DNA of 64,000 nucleotides from SCTD01 sp963781675. Lineage in GTDB: Bacteria; Actinomycetota; Actinomycetes; Mycobacteriales; SCTD01. The position numbers and the translations under genes were made by a program. The stretch spans positions 1,054,001 to 1,118,000 of the forward strand of contig CAWAGF010000001.1 in NCBI GenBank assembly GCA_963781675.1, in the 5' to 3' direction. Positions within the stretch are counted from its first letter, which is position 1; the number at the start of each line of letters is the position of its first letter. The notes beneath the pieces were generated by a model. It worked only from the letters and a program-made list of their open reading frames with translations. It was not told the DNA's origin and ran no database searches. Below, piece after piece: positions 25,888-34,741 of the stretch.

Positions 25888-26169
25888 CTGAACCGCAACG
25901 AGCTCGTCAACGCCGTCGCCGAGGCCTCCGGCGTGTCCACCAAGGACGTCGACGCCACCCTGAAGGCGTTCCAGTCCGTCGTGTCGGACACCGTCGCCAA
26001 GGGCGACGACAAGATCACGATCCCCGGCTTCCTGTCCTTCGAGCAGGTCGACCGCGCTGCCCGCGAGGGCCGCAACCCGTCGACCGGCGAGACCATCCAG
26101 ATCGCCGCCAGCAAGGCCGTCAAGGTCACCGCCGGCTCTGCGCTGAAGAACGCCGCCGCCGGCAAGTAG
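25888..26169 (+). CDS. HU family DNA-binding protein, apparent CTG start
   Basis: A 93-residue nucleoid protein. Sequence NRNELVNAVAEASGVSTKDV is the HU N-terminus, and GRNPSTGETIQI is the DNA-binding arm. It binds and bends DNA as a dimer. Homologues begin M-NRNELV, and here that Met position is CTG at 25888, with a GAGGAG site at 25877-25882. No ATG, GTG or TTG occurs in frame upstream; the first internal ATG-like start is only at 25933. The start is therefore CTG or a base-call error. This short HU lacks the long Lys/Ala/Pro tail of the mycobacterial type. A terminator follows. Confidence 0.9.
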   Translation: MNRNELVNAVAEASGVSTKDVDATLKAFQSVVSDTVAKGDDKITIPGFLSFEQVDRAAREGRNPSTGETIQIAASKAVKVTAGSALKNAAAGK

Positions 26170-26188
26170 CTCCACCCCGCGTCTCCCT

Positions 26189-26219
26189 CGCCCCGTCGCA
26201 GCCCTGCTGCGGCGGGGCG
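26189..26219. terminator. Hairpin terminator after HU
   Basis: A 13-base stem (CGCCCCGTCGCAG / CTGCGGCGGGGCG, one T-G wobble) with a five-base loop CCCTG. It lies between HU and the convergent phosphatase gene and could serve both. Confidence 0.8.
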
Positions 26220-26247
26220 CGGTGCATGAGGGACAGCGCGTGCGGGG

Positions 26248-27480
26248 CTAGAGGGCGTTCTGCTCCTCGCGGCCGGTCAGCCACTCGACGAGCAGCATCG
26301 TGGCGTCGTCCTGCAGGCGACCGACCTGGTGCCGCAGCACGGCCTGCTGGAGCCGGCGCATCATCTCCGGCGTCGGCACGCCCGAGGCGGCCTCCTTGGC
26401 GGCGAACTGCGCGAGGCGCTCGCGGCCGAAGAACTCGCCCTCGGCGTTGCGCGCCTCGTCCACGCCGTCGGTGGCCAGCAGCAGCCGGTCGCCCGGCTGG
26501 AGCTGCTCGACCAGCACCGGGAAGCTCGCGGGCGTGACCTCGGCGAGCAGGCCGTTGAGCCCGAGCGGCGCGGCCGGCTCGCCGCTGAGCTCCTTCACCA
26601 CCTGCGCCCGCCGCAGCAGCATCGGCGCCGGGTGGCCGGCGTTGACGACCCGCAGCTCGCCCGTGAGCACGTCGAGCTGCGCGAGCAGCGCGGTGGCGAA
26701 GCGCTCGCCGCCGAACATCTCGGCCAGCACCCGGTCGAGGGCGACCGCGGTGTGCGCGAGGTCGAGCCCGGCCCGGCGGGTGTTGCGGTAGCAGGTCACC
26801 GCGAGGCCGGCCAGGAGGCTGGCCTGCAGGCCGTGGCCGACGGCGTCGAACAGCGCCAGGTGCGCGATGTTGCCGTTCAGGGCGTAGTCGAACGCGTCGC
26901 CGCCGACCTCGTACGCCGGGGCGAGCAGGCCGCTGACGACGAAGCGGTCGGTGCCGAAGCTGAGCGGGGGCAGCAGCCGGTGCTGCATCTCCGCGGGGAG
27001 CGCCATCGGCTCCTGGCGGCGGAACCACTCGTAGTGGTCGGTGTACTGCGCGTTGGTGATGAGCAGCTCGGCGACCAGGTGCGCGAACTGCCCGAGCATC
27101 AGGGGCAGCTCGGGCGCGAGCGGCGCGCCTCCGGTCGGCACGACCACCTCGAGCACCCCCAGGCGCTCCACCCCGTCGAGCAGCGGCACCCAGAGGCGCC
27201 GGCTGTCGCCGTGCTCGGTCTCGACCGGCTCGACGCCCCGGAAGGCCCGCCCCGCGAGCGACCCGTCGACCGACAGGCGGTCGCGCGGCACCTCGGTCAT
27301 GGGCAGCACCGGCACCAGCAGCTGCTGCTCGTAGTCGCACAGCCAGATCACGGCGGTCGTCGCACCGAGGTGCGCGGCGCCGGCGGCGGTCAGCTCGCCC
27401 ATGGCGTCCGGGGCCATCAGGTGCGAGCCGCGCAGGACCTCGTCAAGGGCTGCGGCGTAGGCAGCGTCGAGGTCGGTCAT
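26248..27480 (-). CDS. SpoIIE-type PP2C phosphatase with GAF-like N-terminus
   Basis: A 410-residue protein. The first half (about residues 1-160) looks like a GAF-type sensor (DAMGELTAAGAAHLGATTAV). The second half is a PP2C-like SpoIIE domain with metal-binding Asp in GGDAFDYAL and LALFDAVGHG, then RVVNAGHPAPML and LLLATDGVDEARN. Members dephosphorylate anti-sigma-factor antagonists (STAS proteins). No STAS gene is in the window; the RsbW-like protein at 44757-46129 could be another part of a partner switch, which is speculation. The ATG at 27480 is the normal start. Confidence 0.88.
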   Translation of the reverse strand: MTDLDAAYAAALDEVLRGSHLMAPDAMGELTAAGAAHLGATTAVIWLCDYEQQLLVPVLPMTEVPRDRLSVDGSLAGRAFRGVEPVETEHGDSRRLWVPLLDGVERLGVLEVVVPTGGAPLAPELPLMLGQFAHLVAELLITNAQYTDHYEWFRRQEPMALPAEMQHRLLPPLSFGTDRFVVSGLLAPAYEVGGDAFDYALNGNIAHLALFDAVGHGLQASLLAGLAVTCYRNTRRAGLDLAHTAVALDRVLAEMFGGERFATALLAQLDVLTGELRVVNAGHPAPMLLRRAQVVKELSGEPAAPLGLNGLLAEVTPASFPVLVEQLQPGDRLLLATDGVDEARNAEGEFFGRERLAQFAAKEAASGVPTPEMMRRLQQAVLRHQVGRLQDDATMLLVEWLTGREEQNAL

Positions 27481-27576
27481 CGCGCAGATGCTCCCACGAA
27501 CGGTGTCGCCCCCCGGGCGCGGGGAACCCGCGGGACGTGACCTGCTCCGGGGCTGGACGCGAGGGGCGCCCCGGCC

Positions 27577-28155
27577 CTAGCCGGTGGCGGCGTGCAGGCG
27601 CCGGCCCTGGCGGGCGTAGTCCAGCCCGGTGAGGACGGTCGCGGCGACCGCCACCAGCAGCGCCGGCAGCCGCAGGTCGGCGACCGGCCGGTCCAGCGGC
27701 AGCAGGTAGAGGGTCACCGCGATGTTCTGCGAGAGGGCCTTGAGCTTGCCGCCGCGGCCGGCCGGGATCATCCCGTGCCGGGCGAGCGCGGAGCGCATCG
27801 CGGTGACGGCGACCTCGCGGCCGAGGATGACGAGCGTGGCCCACCAGGGCAGCGTGCCCAGCAGGGACAGCCCGACGAGGGCGGTGCCGACGAGGGCCTT
27901 GTCGGCGATCGGGTCGGCCATGATCCCGAAGTCGGTGACCTGGCCGCGGCGGCGCGCGAGGTGACCGTCGACGACGTCGGTGAGGCAGGCCAGCGCGAAC
28001 AGCGCGGCGGCCACCAGCCGGGCGCCGTCGGACACCCCGTCGACCACCAGCACGAGCGCGAAGAACGGCACGACGAGCAGCCGCCCCATGGTGAGGGCGT
28101 TCGGGAGGTTGACCACCGGCACGGCCGGCGCCTCCAGGACGGGGGTCGTGCTCAC
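27577..28155 (-). CDS. pgsA: CDP-alcohol phosphatidyltransferase, PgsA-like
   Basis: A 192-residue integral membrane enzyme. The family motif is complete: DVVDGHLARRRGQVTDFGIM followed by ADPIADK (D..DG..AR.8.G...D...D). The motif and size fit CDP-diacylglycerol-glycerol-3-phosphate 3-phosphatidyltransferase, the first step to phosphatidylglycerol and cardiolipin. Phosphatidylinositol-phosphate synthases share the motif, so the substrate is the less certain part. The GTG overlaps the stop of the hydrolase gene (GTGA). Confidence 0.82.
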   Translation of the reverse strand: MSTTPVLEAPAVPVVNLPNALTMGRLLVVPFFALVLVVDGVSDGARLVAAALFALACLTDVVDGHLARRRGQVTDFGIMADPIADKALVGTALVGLSLLGTLPWWATLVILGREVAVTAMRSALARHGMIPAGRGGKLKALSQNIAVTLYLLPLDRPVADLRLPALLVAVAATVLTGLDYARQGRRLHAATG

Positions 28156-29081
28156 GAGGCACCTGCCAGGGAGCCGTCGGAGCGGGTGTCGAGCGGGAGC
28201 GCGTCGAGGAAGGGCAGCAGCAGGGCGGCGGCGGTCGCGGGGGCCTCGACCTGCGGCACGTGGCCGACGCCGGGCAGCACGTGCACCGGCCAGCCGGGCT
28301 GGAGCGCGGCCAGCTGCCGCACGCCTGCCGCGGGCACCAGGCGGTCGGCCTCGCCCTGCAGCACGATGCCGGGCGCCGCGATCGAGGCGATGAGCTCGCG
28401 GTAGGCGGCGGCGCGCGTGACGAGCAGGCCCAGCGAGCGGGCCGCCTCGAGGAAGGCGGCCTCGGCGTCCGGGCCGTTGGCGCGGTCCTCGCACAGCCGC
28501 ACCGCCACCTCGCGGAACTCCGGCGAGACGGCGTCCGGGTCGGCGCAGGTCAGCTCGAGGGTCGCCTGCACGAACGCCTCGGCGCCCAGCCGCGCCCGCC
28601 TGCGGGCCAGCGAGCGCTCCGCGAGCCCCGGCACCGCGAACATCGCCACCTGCTTGGCCAGCGCCCGGTTCGGGACGGAGGTGCGGGTGCGGGGCAGTGC
28701 GGGGCCGATCAGCGCGAGGGCGTTGACCCGCTCGGGGTGCTCGGCGGCGTGCAGCAGCGCGACCGCCGCGCCCATCGAGTTGCCGAGCAGGACGGCCGGC
28801 CGCTCCACGACCTCGTCGAGGAACCGGCCGAGCAGCTGGCAGTTGGCCCGCACCGAGGCGGACCGGCCGGCGCGGGGCGTGCGGCCGTGTCCGGCCAGGT
28901 CGACGGCCAGCACCCGGTGGGAGCGGGCGAGCAGCGGGCCGAGGTCGTGCCAGTTGGCGTGCGAGCCGCCGAGGCCGTGCACCGCGACGACGACCTGCGC
29001 ACCGTCCGGGCCGCCGTGGTCGGCGTAGGCCACCGGCCCGTCCAGGTCTGCGGTCCGCAGGACCGGGGTGGTGCGCTCCAT
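28152..29081 (-). CDS. Alpha/beta-hydrolase
   Basis: A 309-residue esterase/lipase-fold enzyme. Features in order: HGLGGSHANWHDLG (oxyanion loop), GNSMGAAVAL (nucleophile Ser), a lid region, QGEADRLVP (Asp) and PGVGHVPQVE (His). All catalytic residues are present. The substrate is unknown. The ATG at 29081 is the first in the conserved region. It is coupled to pgsA downstream, which may point to a lipid substrate. Confidence 0.85.
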   Translation of the reverse strand: MERTTPVLRTADLDGPVAYADHGGPDGAQVVVAVHGLGGSHANWHDLGPLLARSHRVLAVDLAGHGRTPRAGRSASVRANCQLLGRFLDEVVERPAVLLGNSMGAAVALLHAAEHPERVNALALIGPALPRTRTSVPNRALAKQVAMFAVPGLAERSLARRRARLGAEAFVQATLELTCADPDAVSPEFREVAVRLCEDRANGPDAEAAFLEAARSLGLLVTRAAAYRELIASIAAPGIVLQGEADRLVPAAGVRQLAALQPGWPVHVLPGVGHVPQVEAPATAAALLLPFLDALPLDTRSDGSLAGAS

Positions 29082-29204
29082 GGCCAGTGCTCCGTCGTCG
29101 AGACCGGGCCGCGGGCCAGGTACAGGTGTCGTGCCTGACCCCTTCTCGCAGGAGGACGGCGCAAACGTGGGGCGACGCACACGTGGACGGCTAGCGTCGG
29201 CGCC

Positions 29205-30002
29205 GTGCCGGACGACGCGCAGGACCTGGTCGCCGCCGCCGCAGCGCGGTGGGCCGAGCTCTCGGGCGCGGCCCGTCACGACGTGGCCCTGGTCATGGGG
29301 TCGGGCTGGGTGCCGGCCGCCGACGCGCTCGGTCCGGCCGAGGTCGAGGTGCCGGTCACCGAGCTGCCCGGCTTCCTGCCGCCCGCCGTCGCCGGGCACG
29401 CCGGCCGGGTCCGCTCGCTCGAGGTCGGCGGCCGTCGCGTCATGGTCTTCCTCGGCCGCACGCACCTGTACGAGGGCCGCGGGACCAGGCCGGTCGTCCA
29501 CGGCGTGCGCGTCGCCGCCGCGGCCGGCTGCCGGACCGTGGTGCTGACCAACGCTGCCGGCGGCGTCCGCGAGGGCCTGCGGGTCGGCCAGCCGGTGCTG
29601 GTCAGCGACCACCTCAACCTCACGGCCACCTCGCCGCTCGTCGGCGCGCGCTTCGTCGACCTGGTCGACCTCTACTCCGCCCGCCTGCGCGAGCTCGTCC
29701 GCGGCGTCGACCCCACCCTGGAGGAGGGCGTCTACGCCGCGCTGCCCGGCCCGCACTACGAGACGCCGGCCGAGATCCGGATGCTGCGGGGGATGGGCGC
29801 CGACCTCGTCGGCATGTCCACCGCACTCGAGGCGGTCGCGGCCCGCGCGGAGGGGCTCGAGGTGCTCGCCGTCTCGCTGGTCACGAACCTCGCGGCCGGC
29901 ATGACCGGCCAGCCGCTGGACCACGCCGAGGTGCTGGCGGCCGGCGCCGCCTCCGCCGCCCGCGTGGGGGAGCTGCTGGCGCAGGTGGTCGGCCAGCTGT
30001 GA
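29205..30002 (+). CDS. punA: Purine-nucleoside phosphorylase
   Basis: A 265-residue trimeric-type PNP. It converts purine nucleosides plus phosphate to base and (deoxy)ribose-1-phosphate. The motifs are VMGSGW and GHAGRVR (phosphate binding), LGRTHLYEG, LTNAAGGV, LPGPHYETPAEIRM, VGMSTALEAVAA and a late NLAAGM. The GTG at 29205 fits homologues. Its stop overlaps the start of the phosphomutase gene, so the sugar phosphate product may be passed to it. It is divergent from the hydrolase gene across about 120 bases. Confidence 0.93.
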   Translation: MPDDAQDLVAAAAARWAELSGAARHDVALVMGSGWVPAADALGPAEVEVPVTELPGFLPPAVAGHAGRVRSLEVGGRRVMVFLGRTHLYEGRGTRPVVHGVRVAAAAGCRTVVLTNAAGGVREGLRVGQPVLVSDHLNLTATSPLVGARFVDLVDLYSARLRELVRGVDPTLEEGVYAALPGPHYETPAEIRMLRGMGADLVGMSTALEAVAARAEGLEVLAVSLVTNLAAGMTGQPLDHAEVLAAGAASAARVGELLAQVVGQL

Positions 30003-31534
30003 GCCCGCTCGAGCAGCAGGTCCGCGCCTGGATCGCCGACGACCCGGACCCGGCGACGCAGGCCGAGCTGCAGGCGCTGCTCGAGGCCGGCGCCACCGAC
30101 GAGCTGGCCGACCGCTTCGCCGGGCCGCTGCACTTCGGGACCGCCGGGCTGCGCGGCGCCGTCCGCGGCGGGCCCAACGGCATGAACCGCGCCGTCGTCC
30201 GCCGCACCGCCGCCGGTCTGGCCGCCTGGCTGCCGGCGGGGGCGACGGTGGTCGTCGGGCGCGACGCCCGGCACGGCTCGGTGGAGTTCCAGGCCGACGT
30301 GGGCGCGGTGCTGGCCGGCGCGGGCGTGCGCGCGCTGCTGCTGCCGCGCGACCTGCCGACCCCCGTGCTCGCCTTCGCGGTGCTGCACCTGCAGGCCGAC
30401 GCCGGCGTCATGGTCACCGCCAGCCACAACCCGCCGGCGGACAACGGCATGAAGGTCTACCTGGCCGACGGCGCCCAGCTGCCGTCGCCGGCCGACACCG
30501 AGGTCGAGGCGCGCACCGCTGCCGTCGGGCGGGTCCTCGACCTGCCGCTCGGGGAGCCGGAGGTGCTCGGCGAGGACGTCTGGCAGGCCTACCTGGACGC
30601 CATCACCGTGCTCCCGCGCTCGGACGCCCGCGACGTGCGGGTCGCCTACACGCCGATGCACGGCGTCGGGCTCGAGACGCTGCTGGCCGCCTTCCTGCGC
30701 GCCGGCTTCCCCGCGCCGGACGTCGTGCCGGAGCAGGCCGCGCCCGACCCCGACTTCCCGACCGTCGCCTTCCCGAACCCGGAGGAGCCGGGCGCCCTCG
30801 ACCTGCTGCTCCAGCGCTCCGTGCACGCCGACGTCGCGATCGCCTCCGACCCGGACGCCGACCGGATAGCCGTCGCCGTGGGCGACCGGCCGCTGCGCGG
30901 CGACGAGACCGGCCTGCTGCTGGCCGACCACCTGCTGTCGCAGGGCGTACGAGGCCGGGTCGCCACCACCGTGGTCAGCAGCGCTGTGCTCGCGAAGGTG
31001 GCCGCCTCGTACGGCGTGCCCTTCTCCGAGACGCTGACCGGCTTCAAGCACCTGGCCCGCGCCGGGGACGACCTGGTCTACGCCTACGAGGAGGCGCTCG
31101 GCGTCGCGGTCGCGCCGCGGACCGTGCGCGACAAGGACGGCATGTCCGCCGCGCTGCTCGTCGCCGAGCTGGCCGCGCTGGAGCGGGCCCGCGGCCGGAC
31201 CCTGCTCGACCGGCTGGCCGACCTCGAGCGGCAGCACGGGCGGCACGAGACCCGTCAGCTGTCCTACCGGGTGTCCGACCTGTCGCTCATCTCCGCCGCC
31301 GTCGAGGACCTGCGGGCGCACCCACCGGCGACGTACGGCGACCTGGCCGTGGTCGCGGTGGAGCAGCCGGCCGACGACGTGCTCGTGCACCGCCTCGAGC
31401 GGGGGCGCGTCGTCGTCCGGCCGAGCGGCACCGAGCCCAAGCTGAAGGCCTACCTGGAGCTGGTCGACCCGCCGGCCGGGGAGATGGACGCCCTGGCCGC
31501 GTCGGTCGAGGAGCGGCTCGGCCTGGCTCGCTAG
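29999..31534 (+). CDS. Phosphohexomutase-family enzyme (phosphoglucomutase/phosphomannomutase/phosphopentomutase)
   Basis: A 511-residue alpha-D-phosphohexomutase. The catalytic Ser is in GVMVTASHNPPADNGMK, the Mg site in ASDPDADRIAV, and sugar-binding loops in EEALGVAV and RPSGTEPKLKAY. N-terminal LHFGTAGLRGAVRGG is the family signature. In actinobacteria this type beside PNP and deoC is often annotated as phospho-sugar mutase and could act as a phosphopentomutase on ribose-1-phosphate. The GTG overlaps the PNP stop (GTGA). Confidence 0.87.
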   Translation: MSPLEQQVRAWIADDPDPATQAELQALLEAGATDELADRFAGPLHFGTAGLRGAVRGGPNGMNRAVVRRTAAGLAAWLPAGATVVVGRDARHGSVEFQADVGAVLAGAGVRALLLPRDLPTPVLAFAVLHLQADAGVMVTASHNPPADNGMKVYLADGAQLPSPADTEVEARTAAVGRVLDLPLGEPEVLGEDVWQAYLDAITVLPRSDARDVRVAYTPMHGVGLETLLAAFLRAGFPAPDVVPEQAAPDPDFPTVAFPNPEEPGALDLLLQRSVHADVAIASDPDADRIAVAVGDRPLRGDETGLLLADHLLSQGVRGRVATTVVSSAVLAKVAASYGVPFSETLTGFKHLARAGDDLVYAYEEALGVAVAPRTVRDKDGMSAALLVAELAALERARGRTLLDRLADLERQHGRHETRQLSYRVSDLSLISAAVEDLRAHPPATYGDLAVVAVEQPADDVLVHRLERGRVVVRPSGTEPKLKAYLELVDPPAGEMDALAASVEERLGLAR

Positions 31535-31543
31535 GGTGCCGGC

Positions 31544-33649
31544 GTGGACGCTCCTGAGACCCCGCGGCGCCGGCGGATCAGCCGCAGGGCGGTGCTGCCC
31601 GGCCTGATCGTGCTGCTCGGCCTGTTCGTCGTCTTCCCCGTCGCGGCCGGCCTGTCGAGCAAGCTCACCAGCGTCACCGAGAACGACCAGGCGTCGTTCC
31701 TGCCGGACAGCGCCGAGTCGACCCGCGCGCTCGAGCTGGAGCGCCGCTTCGCCGGCGTGCAGGACATCCCCGCCCTCGTCGTCTGGGAGCGCAAGGGCGG
31801 GCTGACCCCCGAGGACCTGCAGGGCGTCGACGCGGCGGCCGTACGGCTGACCGGCGTCGAGGGCGTGTCCGGACCGGCCTCGCCGCCGCTGCCGAGCGAG
31901 GACGGCGAGGCCGTGCAGGTCGTGGTGCCGCTGCCCGGAGACAACACCGCCTTCGAGCGGCTGCCGGGGATCATCGAGGACGTCACCGCGGCCGCCGAGG
32001 TGGAGGGGCTGCCGACGTACGTCACCGGCCCCGGCGGGCAGTTCGCCGACTTCGCCGCGGCGTTCGAGGGGATCGACGGCCAGCTGCTGTTCACCACCGT
32101 CGGCGTGATCCTGGTGATCCTGCTGCTCATCTACCGCAGCCCGGTGTTCCTCCCGGTGCTGGTGTCCGCGGGGCTGGCCCTCACGCTCGCGCAGGCCGTC
32201 GTCTACCTGCTCGCCAAGGGCGGCGTGCTGACCGTCGACGGCCAGAGCCAGGGCATCCTGTCGGTCCTCGTGCTCGGCGCGAGCACCGACTACGCGCTGC
32301 TGCTCATCAGCCGCTTCAAGGAGGAGCTGCACCGGGAGGACAGCTGGACCGCCGCGATGCGCCTCGCGCTGCGCGGCTCCTCGCCCGCCGTCATCGCCTC
32401 CGGGGCCACCGTCGTGCTGGGCCTGCTGTGCCTGCTGCTCAGCGACCTGAACAGCAACAAGTCGCTCGGCCCGGTCGGCGCGATCGGCATCGCCTGCTCC
32501 GTGCTCGCGATGACGGTGTTCCTGCCCGCGCTGCTGATGGTCGCGGGGCGGTACTGGTTCTTCCCGTTCGTGCCGCGCCACGACGACGTCGTCTCGCACG
32601 ACCGCGGCCTGTGGGGCGGCGTCGCGCGGCTGGTCGGCCGGCGCGCGCGGGTGGTCTGGGTCGTCACCGCGCTCGCCCTCGCAGGGGCGGCGCTGTTCAC
32701 CACGCAGCTCGACGCCACGGGGCTGCAGACGTCGGAGCAGTTCACGACCGAGGTGGACTCCGTCGTGGGCCAGGAGGTGCTGTCCCGGCACTACCCGGCC
32801 GGCACGGGCGTCCCGGTCAGCGTCATCGGCGCCGAGGACGACGCCGACCGGCTGCTCCAGGTGGTCCGCGGCGACGAGGGCGTCGCCGACGCGCAGCTGC
32901 TCGCCGGGGGCGCCGGGCCGAAGGTCGTCGACGGCCGGGTGCAGGTGCAGGCGGTGCTGGCCACCGCGTCCGACACCCCCGAGGCCGAGGACACCGTCCT
33001 GCGGCTGCGCTCCGCCGTCGACGAGGTCGGCACGGACGTGCTGGTCGGCGGCGGCACCGCGGTCGTCTACGACATCGAGCAGGAGTCCGCCCGCGACACC
33101 CGCGTCATCATCCCGGCGATCCTGCTGGTGATCTTCCTGGTGCTGATGGTCCTGCTGCGCGCGGTGGTCGCCCCGCTGCTGCTCGTCGCGACCGTCGTGC
33201 TGTCGTTCCTCGCCACGCTCGGCGTCTGCGCGCTGGTCTTCGACCACGTCTTCGGCTTCGCCGGCACCGACCCGTCGTTCCCGCTGTTCGCCTTCGTCTT
33301 CCTGGTGGCGCTGGGCATCGACTACAACATCTTCCTCATGACGCGCGTGCGCGAGGAGGCGCAGCAGGCCGGCACCCGCGCCGGCACGCTCAAGGGCCTC
33401 GCGGTCACCGGCGGCGTCATCACCTCAGCGGGCATCGTGCTGGCGGCGACCTTCTCCGCGCTGGGCGTGCTGCCGCTGGTGCCCTTCGCCGAGCTCGGCT
33501 TCGCGGTGGCGTTCGGCGTCCTGCTGGACACGCTCATCGTCCGCTCGCTGCTCGTGCCGGCGCTCGTGCACGAGCTCGGCGACCGGGTGTGGTGGCCGGT
33601 GCGCCTGCGCCGCACGGAGCCGGACCTCGCGGCGGCCTCGCCCCCGTAG
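31544..33649 (+). CDS. MMPL/RND-type transporter
   Basis: A 701-residue membrane protein with the two-fold MMPL layout: TM1, an extracytoplasmic loop (about 45-185), five helices (about 190-340), and then the pattern repeated (TM7 near 375, loop, helices 520-680). LVLGASTDYALLLISRFKEE and LVALGIDYNIFLMTRVREEA are the typical proton-relay-bearing helices. It probably exports lipids or drugs with the proton gradient; the cargo is unknown. It starts with GTG nine bases after the phosphomutase stop, although it has no obvious link to nucleoside salvage. Confidence 0.9.
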   Translation: MDAPETPRRRRISRRAVLPGLIVLLGLFVVFPVAAGLSSKLTSVTENDQASFLPDSAESTRALELERRFAGVQDIPALVVWERKGGLTPEDLQGVDAAAVRLTGVEGVSGPASPPLPSEDGEAVQVVVPLPGDNTAFERLPGIIEDVTAAAEVEGLPTYVTGPGGQFADFAAAFEGIDGQLLFTTVGVILVILLLIYRSPVFLPVLVSAGLALTLAQAVVYLLAKGGVLTVDGQSQGILSVLVLGASTDYALLLISRFKEELHREDSWTAAMRLALRGSSPAVIASGATVVLGLLCLLLSDLNSNKSLGPVGAIGIACSVLAMTVFLPALLMVAGRYWFFPFVPRHDDVVSHDRGLWGGVARLVGRRARVVWVVTALALAGAALFTTQLDATGLQTSEQFTTEVDSVVGQEVLSRHYPAGTGVPVSVIGAEDDADRLLQVVRGDEGVADAQLLAGGAGPKVVDGRVQVQAVLATASDTPEAEDTVLRLRSAVDEVGTDVLVGGGTAVVYDIEQESARDTRVIIPAILLVIFLVLMVLLRAVVAPLLLVATVVLSFLATLGVCALVFDHVFGFAGTDPSFPLFAFVFLVALGIDYNIFLMTRVREEAQQAGTRAGTLKGLAVTGGVITSAGIVLAATFSALGVLPLVPFAELGFAVAFGVLLDTLIVRSLLVPALVHELGDRVWWPVRLRRTEPDLAAASPP

Positions 33650-33666
33650 CCGCCTACCGTGGCCCG

Positions 33667-34323
33667 GTGACCTGGACCCGCGCCGCGCTCGCCCGCACCG
33701 TCGACCACACGCTGCTCAAGCCGGAGGCGACCGCTGCCCAGGTGGCTGGCCTCGCGGCGGAGGCCGCGGAGCTGGGGGCGTTCAGCATCTGCGTCTCGCC
33801 TTCGCGCCTGCCGGTGCAGGTGGCCGACGGGCTCGTCGTCTGCACCGTCGTCGGCTTCCCTTCCGGCGCGCACACCTCCGCCGTCAAGGCCGCCGAGGCA
33901 GCCGACGCCGTCAGCCGCGGCGCCACCGAGGTCGACATGGTGATCGACCTCGGCAGCGCGCTGGCCGGCGACTGGGATGCCGTCGAGGCCGACGTCGCCG
34001 CGGTCAAGGACGGCTGCGGAGACGTGCTGCTCAAGACGATCCTCGAGACCGCGGCGCTGAGCGACGAGCAGGTCGCCGAGGCGTGCCGGCGCAGCGAGGC
34101 GGGCGGCGCGCAGTTCGTGAAGACCTCCACCGGCTTCCACCCGACCGGCGGCGCCTCCCTGCAGGCGGTCCGGATCATGCGCGAGACGGTCGGGGACCGG
34201 CTCGGCGTCAAGGCCAGCGGCGGGATCCGGGACACCGCGACGGCGCTGGCGATGCTCGACGCCGGGGCCTCCCGGCTGGGCCTGTCCGGCACGCGCGCGG
34301 TCCTCGACGGGCTGCCGGGCTGA
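33667..34323 (+). CDS. deoC: Deoxyribose-phosphate aldolase
   Basis: A 218-residue class I aldolase that splits 2-deoxyribose-5-phosphate into glyceraldehyde-3-phosphate and acetaldehyde. The Schiff-base Lys is in FVKTSTGFHPTGGAS and the second essential Lys in GVKASGGIRD; VCTVVGFPSG and TEVDMVIDLG also fit. GTG start at 33667, 17 bases after the transporter gene. With PNP, thymidine phosphorylase and the mutase it completes use of the deoxyribose part of nucleosides. Confidence 0.94.
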   Translation: MTWTRAALARTVDHTLLKPEATAAQVAGLAAEAAELGAFSICVSPSRLPVQVADGLVVCTVVGFPSGAHTSAVKAAEAADAVSRGATEVDMVIDLGSALAGDWDAVEADVAAVKDGCGDVLLKTILETAALSDEQVAEACRRSEAGGAQFVKTSTGFHPTGGASLQAVRIMRETVGDRLGVKASGGIRDTATALAMLDAGASRLGLSGTRAVLDGLPG

Positions 34324-34448
34324 TCTGCGGACGTGGGACCGGCCGGCTTCCCGTCGAGCCCGTCCGAAGTGATCAGACCGTTGCGCTCACGACGGGTGTC
34401 GCGCGTGCCGAGGGGTAGTCAGGGCACATCAACGGGAGGACACCGACC

Positions 34449-34667
34449 ATGACCCAGACGCTGCTCGCCCCCTCTGACCTCACCTCCGCCGACCGGTGCG
34501 ACCGGTGCGGAGCCCAGGCCTTCTACCGCGCCGTGCTGGCCAACGGCGAGCTGCTGTTCTGCGCGCACCACGGCCGGGAGCACGCCGCCCGGCTCGCGGA
34601 GGTCGCCGTCGAGCTGCAGGACGGCACCGCCGCCATCAACAGCAAGCCCAGCCCGGCCGCGTACTAG
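34449..34667 (+). CDS. DUF7455-type small zinc-ribbon-like protein
   Basis: A 72-residue conserved actinobacterial protein. The CDRCGAQAFYRAVL motif and the later CAHHGREH form a CxxC...CxxH-like set that could bind zinc. The ATG is preceded by GGGAGGAC (34434-34441). I recall this family as DUF7455; it has no known function. Transcription probably ends at the hairpin 16 bases downstream of the stop. Confidence 0.8.
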   Translation: MTQTLLAPSDLTSADRCDRCGAQAFYRAVLANGELLFCAHHGREHAARLAEVAVELQDGTAAINSKPSPAAY

Positions 34668-34682
34668 CCGGTCGCAGCGCCG

Positions 34683-34714
34683 CGAGCCCGGCCCTTCCAC
34701 GGGGTCCGGGCTCG
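34683..34714. terminator. Hairpin terminator between convergent genes
   Basis: A nine-base stem (CGAGCCCGG / CCGGGCTCG) that extends with CCC/GGG inside the loop, located between the DUF7455-type gene and the convergent cupin gene. It probably ends transcription from both sides. Confidence 0.75.
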
Positions 34715-34741
34715 TCGCGTCCTCCCGGGCGCTCGCGCCCG

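Noticed and set aside
29756..33247. Open frame of more than 1100 codons opposite PNP, the mutase and the MMPL gene
   Set aside because: It is a mirror of well conserved plus-strand proteins and has no protein-like features.
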